Shown here: piece after piece, positions 8,615-16,151 of the stretch | Position numbering within the stretch: position 1 is the first letter of the stretch | Layout: the number at the start of each line of letters is the position of its first letter | From: Streptomyces cinnabarinus | Lineage (GTDB): Bacteria; Actinomycetota; Actinomycetes; Streptomycetales; Streptomycetaceae | DNA length: 64,000 nt | Reading direction: 5' to 3' | NCBI RefSeq assembly: GCF_027270315.1 | Contig: NZ_CP114413.1 | Location: 6,572,001 to 6,636,000, forward strand | Position numbers and translations under genes: made by a program | The notes under the pieces: model-generated | The model's input: only the letters and a program-made list of their open reading frames with translations | The model's database searches: none | What the model was told of the DNA's origin: nothing

Positions 8615-10879
8615 TTGAACACCAGCCACACATCGGACGGGCACACCCCGAGAGGCGCGGACAACTCCCCTGGCCTCGACCCCTCACATCCGGCGCCCTC
8701 CACTCCGACCACGGCGGCGACGGCCCCTCGACAGCGGGGAGTCGAGCCGGAGCTGGGAAGCGGTCCGAGGGTGGGCGAGGGCTTGGATGTGGTGGGCGGT
8801 GCCGAGCACGGGGGTGGAGCGGGGGTGGGTGCTGCCGGCTCGGAGCCGGGAGCCCGCCCTGAGTCAGGGAAGGCGGAGACTCCCGGCTCACCGCGCCCGG
8901 AGGACACGGTTCCCTCACCGCAGCGGACCCCGGAACAAGACGGTGCCCCCGTCGCCGAGCGCCTGCGCCAACCCGCCGCCGACTTCCGCCGGCACCCCGA
9001 CCCGCACACCGCGGCCCAGGCTGCCGCCGTGGAGAACCTGCTCCGCTGCTGGGTGCGGGAATTCGGCCTCCCCGCTCCCGTGGACGGGGCCCTCCGCGTC
9101 CCTCTCCCCAACAGCGGTACGGCCCTGATCGCACCGGTCCACCACTGGTCCCCCACAGGCTGGCACCGCTTCGGCCTGCCGCACCTGGAGGGCGCCCCGG
9201 AACACTCCCCACCTGCCGACGCGGTCACAGTCGCGGCGCTGCTCGCCCGGGAGACGCCGAATGCATCGGAGTGCCAGGAGGGCAGGGAACCCCAGGGTGG
9301 GCTGGAGGGCACGGAAACCTGGGACGGAACCTGGAGCGGAACCGAAAGCTCCGACATTGGGGCAATCGCCGCCAGGCAAGGGACACCCGCCGCCTCTGAC
9401 CGCACCGACCTGGTCTCCCGAGTCGCCGACTCGGTACGCCGGACCGCCCTGTTCATCAGCGACCGCCGGGAACGGCCGGCCGACGGCCCCGACCTCTTCC
9501 TCAGTGCGGAACAGGCACTGGTCCTTGGACACCCCCTCCACCCCGCCCCGAAGAGCCGCGAAGGCCTCTCGGACGCCGAAGTTCACCTCTACTCACCCGA
9601 ACTGCGCGGCTCCTTTCCCCTCCACTGGATCGCGGTAGTTCCCTCCGTCCTCGCCACCGACTCCGCCTGGACAGAACGCGGCCGCCCTGTCACCGCGCCC
9701 CAGCTCACGACCCGACTCGCCGGCCCCGGGCTCCCACTGCCCGACACCCACGCGGCCCTGCCCCTGCACCCCTGGCAGCTCCGCGAGATCCGCAACCGCC
9801 CCGGGACCGCCGCCCTGTTCGACGCCGGACTGCTCCGGGACCTGGGTCCTCACGGCGCCCCTTGGCACCCCACCTCCTCCGTACGGACCGTCCACCGATC
9901 CGGCGCCCCCGCCATGCTCAAGCTCTCGTTGGGCCTGCGCATCACCAACTCCCGTCGTGAGAATCTCCGCAAGGAACTGCACCGCGGTGTCGAGGTCCAC
10001 CGCCTTCTGCGTGCCGGTCTGTCAAGCCGCTGGCAGTCCGCACACCCCAGCTTCGACATCGTCCGCGACCCGGCCTGGCTCGCCGTCGACGGACCGCAGG
10101 GTGAGCCGGTCCCCGGGCTGGACGTGATGATCAGGCACAACCCCTTCCATCCGGCTGCCGATGTCTCCTGCATCGCCGGACTCGTCTCCCCCCGACCGCA
10201 GCCCGCGCAGACGAACGCCTCCGGCAGCTCCCGACCGACCTCGCCGGCCTGGGGGTCCCGTCTCGCCGACCTCGTCACCCGCCTCGCCGCCCGCACCGGC
10301 CGACCCCGAGGCGCCGTGTCCGCCGAGTGGTTCCTGCGCTACCTCGAACACGTGGTCCGCCCGGTGCTCTGGCTGGACGCCGAGGCAGGGATCGCCCTGG
10401 AGGCGCACCAGCAGAACACCCTGCTCCTGCTGGACCCGGACGGCTGGCCCACCGGCGGCCGCTACCGCGACAACCAGGGCTACTACTTCCGCGAGTCCCG
10501 CCGCGAGGAACTCGACGCCCGACTGCCCGGCATCGGCAAACACAGCGACACCTTCGTCCCCGACGACGTGACAGACGAGCGCTTCGCCTACTACCTCGCC
10601 ATCAACAACGTGTTCGGTCTCATCGGCGCGTTCGGCTCCCAGAGCCTCGCCGACGAGCGACTGCTGCTCGCCGCCTTCCGTCGATTCCTCGGCGACGTGG
10701 CCTCCGGCCCCGCACCCCTGCGTACCTCGCTTCCGGCCCGCCTGCTCGACTCATCCACGTTGCGCTGCAAAGCCAACCTCCTGACCCGCCTGCACGGCCT
10801 GGACGAACTCGTCGGCCCGGTCGACACCCAGTCCGTCTACGTCACCATCGCCAACCCCCTGCACTCCCCGCATTTCTGA
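8615..10879 (+). CDS. IucA/IucC-family NRPS-independent siderophore synthetase
   Basis: Conserved blocks identify an IucA/IucC/FhuF-type synthetase, which adenylates a carboxylic acid (typically citrate) and condenses it with an amine: HPLHPAPKSREGLS, LPLHPWQL, the TSSVRT region, KLSLGLRITNSRREN, and LEAHQQN followed by RDNQGYY. The start was set at TTG 8615, about 50 bases after the aminotransferase stop, with AGGAAC upstream; the frame is open for another 225 bases inside the aminotransferase gene. At 754 residues it is longer than the usual ~600, because of a Gly/Pro/Ser-rich N-terminal ~120 residues and a low-complexity insertion near bases 9260-9400. The specific substrates cannot be told from sequence. 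Confidence 0.9.
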   Translation: MNTSHTSDGHTPRGADNSPGLDPSHPAPSTPTTAATAPRQRGVEPELGSGPRVGEGLDVVGGAEHGGGAGVGAAGSEPGARPESGKAETPGSPRPEDTVPSPQRTPEQDGAPVAERLRQPAADFRRHPDPHTAAQAAAVENLLRCWVREFGLPAPVDGALRVPLPNSGTALIAPVHHWSPTGWHRFGLPHLEGAPEHSPPADAVTVAALLARETPNASECQEGREPQGGLEGTETWDGTWSGTESSDIGAIAARQGTPAASDRTDLVSRVADSVRRTALFISDRRERPADGPDLFLSAEQALVLGHPLHPAPKSREGLSDAEVHLYSPELRGSFPLHWIAVVPSVLATDSAWTERGRPVTAPQLTTRLAGPGLPLPDTHAALPLHPWQLREIRNRPGTAALFDAGLLRDLGPHGAPWHPTSSVRTVHRSGAPAMLKLSLGLRITNSRRENLRKELHRGVEVHRLLRAGLSSRWQSAHPSFDIVRDPAWLAVDGPQGEPVPGLDVMIRHNPFHPAADVSCIAGLVSPRPQPAQTNASGSSRPTSPAWGSRLADLVTRLAARTGRPRGAVSAEWFLRYLEHVVRPVLWLDAEAGIALEAHQQNTLLLLDPDGWPTGGRYRDNQGYYFRESRREELDARLPGIGKHSDTFVPDDVTDERFAYYLAINNVFGLIGAFGSQSLADERLLLAAFRRFLGDVASGPAPLRTSLPARLLDSSTLRCKANLLTRLHGLDELVGPVDTQSVYVTIANPLHSPHF

Positions 10880-10918
10880 GGAACATGACCCACCCCGTTT
10901 CCTGAGAGGAGCGTCGCC

Positions 10919-11740
10919 GTGGCTCCCAACGACGCGAGCACCGACGCCGGTATCGACCCCGCCGCAGCAGTCAGCACGGACACCGCCGGTGCCCACCCCG
11001 GCGGAGACAGCGAGGACACGCTGGATCTGCGGCTGCCCGCCGAACTCCTCGCGCTGATCGCGGCGACGGAGGAGTCCGTCATGGACCCCGGGGACGGGGG
11101 AGGGGGTGGTGACGGGGGCGCGGGTACGGCGACGCTCACCCAGCCCGCCTCTGCCCTACCCTCCGGCGACGACCTCCTCGACCGCGTCGTCGACTGGGGG
11201 CCGATCAAGACAGGCGCGGGCATGCTCCACCTCGTCCCCGTCCGTGTTGAACGCGACCTCCCTCTCATCAGCCGCTGGATGAACGACCCCGCCGTCGCCG
11301 CCTTCTGGGAGCTGGCCGGGCCCCCGAGCGTGACCGGGGAACACATGCGGTCCCAGCTCGACGGAGACGGGCGCAGTGTGCCGTGCGTGGGCGTGCTGGA
11401 CGGTACGCCGATGAGTTACTGGGAGATCTACCGGGCGGACCTCGATCCGCTCGCCCGCCACTATCCCGCCCGTCCTCATGACACCGGAATCCACCTCCTC
11501 ATCGGTGATGTCGTCGACCGTGGGCGAGGCCTCGGCTCCGCGCTCCTGCGAGCCGTTGCCGACTGTGCGCTCGACAGGCGGCTCGCCTGTGCACGCGTCA
11601 TCGCGGAACCCGACCTTCGCAACACTCCCTCCGTCGCCGCATTCCTGAACGCCGGGTTCCGGTTCGCCGCAGAGGTCGACCTGCCTGCCAAGCAGGCCGC
11701 CCTCATGGTCAGAGACCGGGCCTTGCGCGATCTGCTGTAA
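10919..11740 (+). CDS. GNAT-family acyltransferase of the siderophore locus
   Basis: A 273-residue protein: about 100 residues of disordered Ala/Gly/Asp-rich N-terminus, then an IucB/RhbD-like GNAT acyltransferase domain. Landmarks are HLVPVRVERDLPLISRWMNDP, MSYWEIYRADLDPLARHY, the acyl-CoA loop VVDRGRGLGSALL, and NTPSVAAFLNAGFRF. In related loci this enzyme acylates the amine or hydroxylamine of the diamine unit. The GTG start at 10919 has a strong GAGAGGAG site. It lies 39 bases after the synthetase, so the three genes probably form one operon. No monooxygenase, decarboxylase, exporter or uptake gene adjoins the trio. Confidence 0.85.
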   Translation: MAPNDASTDAGIDPAAAVSTDTAGAHPGGDSEDTLDLRLPAELLALIAATEESVMDPGDGGGGGDGGAGTATLTQPASALPSGDDLLDRVVDWGPIKTGAGMLHLVPVRVERDLPLISRWMNDPAVAAFWELAGPPSVTGEHMRSQLDGDGRSVPCVGVLDGTPMSYWEIYRADLDPLARHYPARPHDTGIHLLIGDVVDRGRGLGSALLRAVADCALDRRLACARVIAEPDLRNTPSVAAFLNAGFRFAAEVDLPAKQAALMVRDRALRDLL

Positions 11741-11941
11741 CGCCACGCTGCAGTGTCGTCACTCTTGGTACACCGCTCGGGCGGGAGGGGTTCCCACTCG
11801 CGGTCGATCGATTTCAGGCCGCACCGGAACCGGACACAGCCCCGTACCCACGACCACCCAAGGACCCCCGGTCTTGATCCAGCCCCCCGCAATCCCCGTG
11901 ATCACCCGTTTGTCAGTGCCGGGTCGTAGGGTGGTCGCGCT

Positions 11942-13930
11942 ATGACGAAGCCCTCACTCCCCGAACTCCTGCATGCTGCTGTCACTGCCGTCGGCGGTAC
12001 GGAGCGCCCCGGCCAGGTGACCATGGCCGAAGCCGTCGCGGAGGCGATCGACGACGGTTCGCATCTGCTGGTCCAGGCCGGCACCGGCACCGGAAAGTCC
12101 CTGGGCTATCTGGTTCCCGCTCTCGCGCACGGGGAACGAGTCGTCGTCGCGACGGCCACCCTGGCCCTCCAGCGCCAGCTGGTGGAGCGGGATCTGCCGC
12201 GCACGGTCGACGCCCTGCATCCGCTGCTGCGCCGCCGTCCGGAGTTCGCGATGCTCAAGGGCCGGTCGAACTACTTGTGTCTGCACCGTCTCCACGAGGG
12301 TGTGCCGCAGGACGAGGAGGAGGGCCTCTTCGACCAGTTCGAGGCGGCCGCGCCGACCAGCAAGCTGGGACAGGACCTGCTGCGGCTGCGTGACTGGTCC
12401 GACGAGGCCGAGACGGGCGACCGCGACAACCTCACCCCCGGTGTCTCGGACCGGGCCTGGGCTCAGGTGTCCGTGTCGTCGCGCGAGTGTCTGGGTGCCA
12501 CGAAGTGCGCCTACGGCGCCGAGTGCTTCGCCGAGATGGCCCGTGAGCGCGCCAAGCTCGCCGAGGTCGTCGTCACCAACCACGCCCTGCTCGCGATCGA
12601 CGCGATCGAAGGCGCCCCGGTGCTTCCGCAGCACGAGGTGCTGATCGTCGACGAGGCGCACGAACTGGTCTCCCGGGTCACCGGTGTCGCCACCGGAGAG
12701 CTCACTCCGGGCCAGGTCAACCGGGCCGTGCGGCGCGCCGCCAAGCTCGTCAACGAGAAGGCCGCCGACCAGCTCCAGACCGCAGCCGAGGGCTTCGAGC
12801 GGCTGATGGAGCTCGCGCTGCCGGGCCGTCTCGAGGAGATCCCCGAGGATCTCGGCTACGCGTTGATGGCACTGCGGGACGCCTGCCGCACGGTGATCTC
12901 CGCGATCGGCGCGACGCGCGACAAGTCCGTCCAGGACGAGGACGCGGTCCGCAAGCAGGCGCTGGCCTCCGTGGAGGCCGTGCACGACGTGTCGGAGCGG
13001 ATCACGAACGGCTCCGAGTGGGACGTCGTCTGGTACGAGCGCCACGACCGCTTCGGTGCCTCCCTCCGGGTCGCCCCCATGTCGGTCTCCGGGCTGCTGC
13101 GGGAGAAGCTCTTCGCGGACCGCTCGGTCGTCCTGACCTCGGCGACCCTGAAGCTGGGCGGCGACTTCAACGGCGTCGGCGCCTCCCTCGGCCTCGCCCC
13201 CGAGGGGACGGAGGGAGACGACCTCCCGCAGTGGAAGGGCGTCGACGTCGGCTCGCCCTTCGACTATCCGAAGCAGGGCATCCTCTATGTCGCCAAGCAT
13301 CTGTCGCGCCCCGCGCGGGACGGCGATCGGGCGGACATGCTGGACGAGTTGACGGAGCTGATCCAGGCGGCCGGGGGCCGCACGCTCGGCCTGTTCTCCT
13401 CGATGCGTGCCGCTCAGCTCGCGGCCGAGGAGCTGCGCTCGCGCATCCCCGAGTTCCCGATCCTGCTCCAGGGCGAGGAGACGCTCGGCGAGCTCATCAA
13501 GAACTTCTCGGCCGACCCGCGGACGTGTCTCTTCGGCACGCTCTCGCTGTGGCAGGGCGTCGATGTGCCGGGCCCGAGCTGCCAGCTCGTCGTCATGGAC
13601 AAGATCCCGTTCCCGCGCCCCGACGACCCTTTGATGAGCGCCCGCCAGAAGGCGGTGGAGGACGCGGGGGGCAACGGCTTCATGGCGGTCGCCGCGACCC
13701 ACGCGGCGCTGCTCATGGCCCAGGGCGCCGGTCGCCTCGTACGGGCGTCGGGGGACCGTGGGGTGGTCGCCGTACTGGATCAGCGGCTGGCCACGGCGCG
13801 GTACGGGAGCTATCTGAAGGCGTCACTGCCTGACTTCTGGTATACGACGGACCGTAACCAGGTGCGCAGGTCGCTGGCCGCGATCGACGCGGCGGCGCAG
13901 CAGGCGGAAGCGCAGGCCGGAGACGAGTGA
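11942..13930 (+). CDS. DinG/XPD-type ATP-dependent DNA helicase
   Basis: A 662-residue superfamily 2 helicase. The Walker A motif is AGTGTGKS (Lys52) and the DEAH-type Walker B is VDEAHEL. Cysteines between motifs Ia and II (NYLCLHRL, ECLGATKC, GAECF) fit the 4Fe-4S domain of DinG/XPD helicases, and a C-terminal helicase lobe carries motif VI-like QGAGRLVR. These helicases unwind 5'-overhang DNA and R-loops during repair. The ATG at 11942 has no clear ribosome-binding site. It is convergent with lexA, which may be coincidence or shared SOS context; no SOS box was found directly ahead of this gene. Confidence 0.93.
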   Translation: MTKPSLPELLHAAVTAVGGTERPGQVTMAEAVAEAIDDGSHLLVQAGTGTGKSLGYLVPALAHGERVVVATATLALQRQLVERDLPRTVDALHPLLRRRPEFAMLKGRSNYLCLHRLHEGVPQDEEEGLFDQFEAAAPTSKLGQDLLRLRDWSDEAETGDRDNLTPGVSDRAWAQVSVSSRECLGATKCAYGAECFAEMARERAKLAEVVVTNHALLAIDAIEGAPVLPQHEVLIVDEAHELVSRVTGVATGELTPGQVNRAVRRAAKLVNEKAADQLQTAAEGFERLMELALPGRLEEIPEDLGYALMALRDACRTVISAIGATRDKSVQDEDAVRKQALASVEAVHDVSERITNGSEWDVVWYERHDRFGASLRVAPMSVSGLLREKLFADRSVVLTSATLKLGGDFNGVGASLGLAPEGTEGDDLPQWKGVDVGSPFDYPKQGILYVAKHLSRPARDGDRADMLDELTELIQAAGGRTLGLFSSMRAAQLAAEELRSRIPEFPILLQGEETLGELIKNFSADPRTCLFGTLSLWQGVDVPGPSCQLVVMDKIPFPRPDDPLMSARQKAVEDAGGNGFMAVAATHAALLMAQGAGRLVRASGDRGVVAVLDQRLATARYGSYLKASLPDFWYTTDRNQVRRSLAAIDAAAQQAEAQAGDE

Positions 13931-13972
13931 GGGTGGTTGGCCTGTCCCGGCTGCGGGACAGGCCAACCACCC
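13931..13972. terminator. Terminator between the convergent helicase and lexA genes
   Basis: A perfect 19-bp inverted repeat (13931-13949 with 13954-13972) and a 4-base GCTG loop. It starts immediately after the helicase stop codon. Confidence 0.9.
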
Positions 13973-14008
13973 CTCGCTGACCGACTTCAGCCGGACTCGG
14001 AAAGAACT

Positions 14009-14042
14009 GGGCCCCGGAACCGGCGCAGAGGTCCCGGGGCCC
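14009..14042 (-). terminator. Second hairpin, on the lexA side
   Basis: GGGCCCCGG (14009-14017) pairs with CCGGGGCCC (14034-14042) around a 16-base loop, just beyond the lexA stop on the minus strand. It probably terminates lexA, together with the stronger hairpin further on. Confidence 0.6.
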
Positions 14043-14073
14043 GGTCAGATCGGCGAGATCTGCCGCGCGGTGC

Positions 14074-14853
14074 TCACACGCGCCGCAGCACCGCCACCAC
14101 CTTGCCGAGAATGGTCGCGTCGTCGCCGGGGATCGGCTCGTACGCGGAGTTGTGCGGGAGCAGCCAGACATGGCCGTCCTCGCGCTTGAAGCGCTTGACG
14201 GTGGCCTCGCCGTCGAGCATCGCGGCCACGATGTCGCCGTTCTCGGCGACCGGCTGGCGGCGGACCGTGACCCAGTCGCCGTCGCAGATGGCTGCCTCGA
14301 TCATCGAGTCACCGACGACCTTGAGGACGAACAGCTCGCCGTCACCGACCAGCTGCCGGGGGAGCGGGAAGACGTCCTCGACCGACTCCTCGGCGAGGAT
14401 CGGGCCACCGGCGGCGATCCGGCCGACCAGCGGGACGTACGACGCCGCGGGCTTGCCGGCGGTGTCCGTGGGCTGCACGGAGGCGGCCTGGTCGGAACCG
14501 CGCACCTCGTACGCGCGCGGGCGGTGCGGGTCGCGCCTCAGAAAGCCCTTGCGCTCCAGCGCCATCAGCTGATGTGCGACCGAGGAGGTGCTGGACAGGC
14601 CGACGGCCTGGCCGATCTCGCGCATCGACGGCGGGTAGCCGCGGCGCTGCACGGAGTCCCTGATGACCTCGATGACCCGGCGCTGCCGGTCGGTCAGGCC
14701 CGAGCTGTCCGCCCTGATCCCTGGAGGTCGGCCCGGCAGGGAGCGCTTGTGCCCCTCTGGATTCGCGGCTTCGTTCATCGCATGCACCGGCTCGAGTCGG
14801 CCCTGGGAGCGGTCCTGGGCAGTGATGGTGGCACTGTCTGCGGTGGTGGTCAC
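14074..14853 (-). CDS. lexA: SOS repressor LexA
   Basis: A 259-residue LexA. An N-terminal winged helix (TDRQRRVIEVIRDSVQ, then YPPSMREIGQAVGLSS) binds operators. The C-terminal S24-type autoprotease has the cleavage site Ala-Gly in GRIAAGGPI, the catalytic Ser183 in GDSM, and the Lys in the ATVKRF segment. RecA-ssDNA stimulates self-cleavage and derepresses the SOS genes. The start was placed at GTG 14853, preceded by GAGAGGGG, rather than at the upstream end of the frame. This gives the length I recall for Streptomyces LexA and leaves the SOS box in the promoter. The frame's upstream extension would overlap that operator. It is divergent from nrdR. Confidence 0.96.
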   Translation of the reverse strand: MTTTADSATITAQDRSQGRLEPVHAMNEAANPEGHKRSLPGRPPGIRADSSGLTDRQRRVIEVIRDSVQRRGYPPSMREIGQAVGLSSTSSVAHQLMALERKGFLRRDPHRPRAYEVRGSDQAASVQPTDTAGKPAASYVPLVGRIAAGGPILAEESVEDVFPLPRQLVGDGELFVLKVVGDSMIEAAICDGDWVTVRRQPVAENGDIVAAMLDGEATVKRFKREDGHVWLLPHNSAYEPIPGDDATILGKVVAVLRRV

Positions 14854-14912
14854 GTCGGCCCCTCTCGATGGTCTCCCTGCTGGACAACGGTAGTTGCTTT
14901 CGAAAGGTTGCG

Positions 14913-14928
14913 CCAAACACACGTTCGA
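14913..14928 (-). promoter_or_regulatory. SOS box (LexA operator), autoregulatory
   Basis: Read on the minus strand this is TCGAAC-GTGT-GTTTGG, against the actinobacterial consensus TCGAAC-N4-GTTCGA. The left half is perfect and the right half keeps GTT. It lies 60-75 bases ahead of the lexA start, where LexA would repress its own gene. Confidence 0.8.
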
Positions 14929-15273
14929 GTGAAATATCGCGGTTCGCCTGCCGTGATCATGTGTTTGGGTGTATGGCTAACGCGGCGCCAGGCAGACAAA
15001 AGGGCCCATGTTGTACCCTTCACCGCCAGCTCGGCGACCTCGCGGTTGTTGCCCCAGTCTGCCATCCGGTGCCCGGCCGGCCGGGACCTGGTCCCCTTCT
15101 GTGCGGGAGCCCCGCGACGCCTCCCTGTGGCGCTCACGGTATCTCCGCATGTGTCGCGACGGTACGGCTGTGTGCGCCCGTGTTGCCGTGGGACGGCTGC
15201 CAAGTGGTGCGACCAGGGGAGGCCCTTCCGTATGAGGGCGACACGCGCGCGTGGCGTGGATGTATGAGCCAAT
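14929..15273. other. lexA-nrdR divergent spacer without a supported gene
   Basis: The remainder of the 575-bp gap between lexA and nrdR. Several open frames cross it, but none has a ribosome-binding site or a recognisable protein. No adenosylcobalamin riboswitch was recognised here. Confidence 0.5.
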
Positions 15274-15320
15274 CCCCACATCTAGTGGTTGGATTGCAGC
15301 AGCAGCCCAGAAGTTGTGGT
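15274..15320 (+). promoter_or_regulatory. Two NrdR boxes upstream of nrdR-nrdJ
   Basis: CCCCACATCTAGTGGT (15274-15289) and GCCCAGAAGTTGTGGT (15305-15320) match at 11 of 16 positions and start exactly 31 bp apart. NrdR typically binds paired 16-bp boxes separated by about three helical turns. A plausible -10 (TATGCT, about 15351) lies downstream, so NrdR bound here could repress its own operon. The boxes are seen in the sequence; the assignment rests on the published box pattern. Confidence 0.7.
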
Positions 15321-15428
15321 CCCCCGGGTCTTCGAGTCCTCGGGCATCGCCTATGCTTGGGGCTGCTTCGAGGGGCCCATGAGGCCCAGCGAGGCTATTG
15401 AGTCTGCTGTGAGGAGGGTTGGGAGTTC

Positions 15429-15986
15429 ATGCACTGCCCCTTCTGCAGGCACCCCGACAGCCGTGTGGTCGACAGCCGTACGACCGACGACGGCACGTCG
15501 ATCCGCAGGCGCCGCCAGTGCCCTGACTGCTCCCGTCGTTTCACGACCGTGGAGACGTGCTCGCTCATGGTGGTGAAGCGGTCCGGAGTCACCGAGCCGT
15601 TCAGCCGCACCAAGGTCATCAACGGCGTGCGCAAGGCATGCCAGGGACGGCCTGTCACCGAGGACGCGCTCGCCCAGCTCGGCCAGCGGGTCGAGGAGGC
15701 GGTGCGGGCCACCGGGAGCGCCGAGCTGACCACCCACGACGTGGGACTGGCCATACTCGGCCCGTTGCAGGAGCTCGACCTCGTCGCCTATCTGCGATTC
15801 GCCTCCGTCTACCGGGCGTTCGACTCGCTGGAGGACTTCGAGGCCGCCATCACGGAACTCAGGCAGACGGTTAGCCCCGCCGCGGACGACGAAGACCGCG
15901 ACGACACGAGTGCGGGGAGCCAGGAAGACGATCGCGGGTCCGGAGGGACTGCACAGGTCCCCGTGCCCGCCAACGCCGCCGACTGA
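15429..15986 (+). CDS. nrdR: Transcriptional repressor NrdR
   Basis: A 185-residue ATP-cone repressor of ribonucleotide reductase genes. The N-terminal zinc ribbon has two cysteine pairs, CPFC and CPDC, in the arrangement typical of NrdR, with SRTTDDGTSIRRRRQC between. The ATP-cone follows (VVKRSGVTEPFSRTKV onward) and senses the dATP/ATP balance. The C-terminal ~35 residues are acidic and low complexity, beyond the core family length of ~150. It starts at an ATG with GAGGAGG upstream and is followed by nrdJ after a 165-bp gap, so the two are probably co-transcribed. Confidence 0.97.
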   Translation: MHCPFCRHPDSRVVDSRTTDDGTSIRRRRQCPDCSRRFTTVETCSLMVVKRSGVTEPFSRTKVINGVRKACQGRPVTEDALAQLGQRVEEAVRATGSAELTTHDVGLAILGPLQELDLVAYLRFASVYRAFDSLEDFEAAITELRQTVSPAADDEDRDDTSAGSQEDDRGSGGTAQVPVPANAAD

Positions 15987-16151
15987 CCGACGGACCGGAA
16001 CCGGGGGTCCAGGCTCCGGGTCCGGCCGCGCGGCGGCGACCGAAGACCTGTTGCGGGCGGCAGCGAGAGATGCCCGCAACACCAGACAGAACACCGTGCC
16101 ACGGGAACATCGGGGCACTTCAGGGCGTTTTAGCCCGTACAGGGAGGCGGC

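Noticed and set aside
6171..9212. Open minus-strand frame of about 1000 codons
   Set aside because: It is antisense to the aminotransferase and synthetase genes, is of low complexity (Pro/Arg/Gly-rich) and has no domain; a by-product of high GC.
14854..15428. Possible adenosylcobalamin riboswitch before nrdR-nrdJ
   Set aside because: No B12-box-like conserved core was seen; in S. coelicolor that element controls nrdAB instead.
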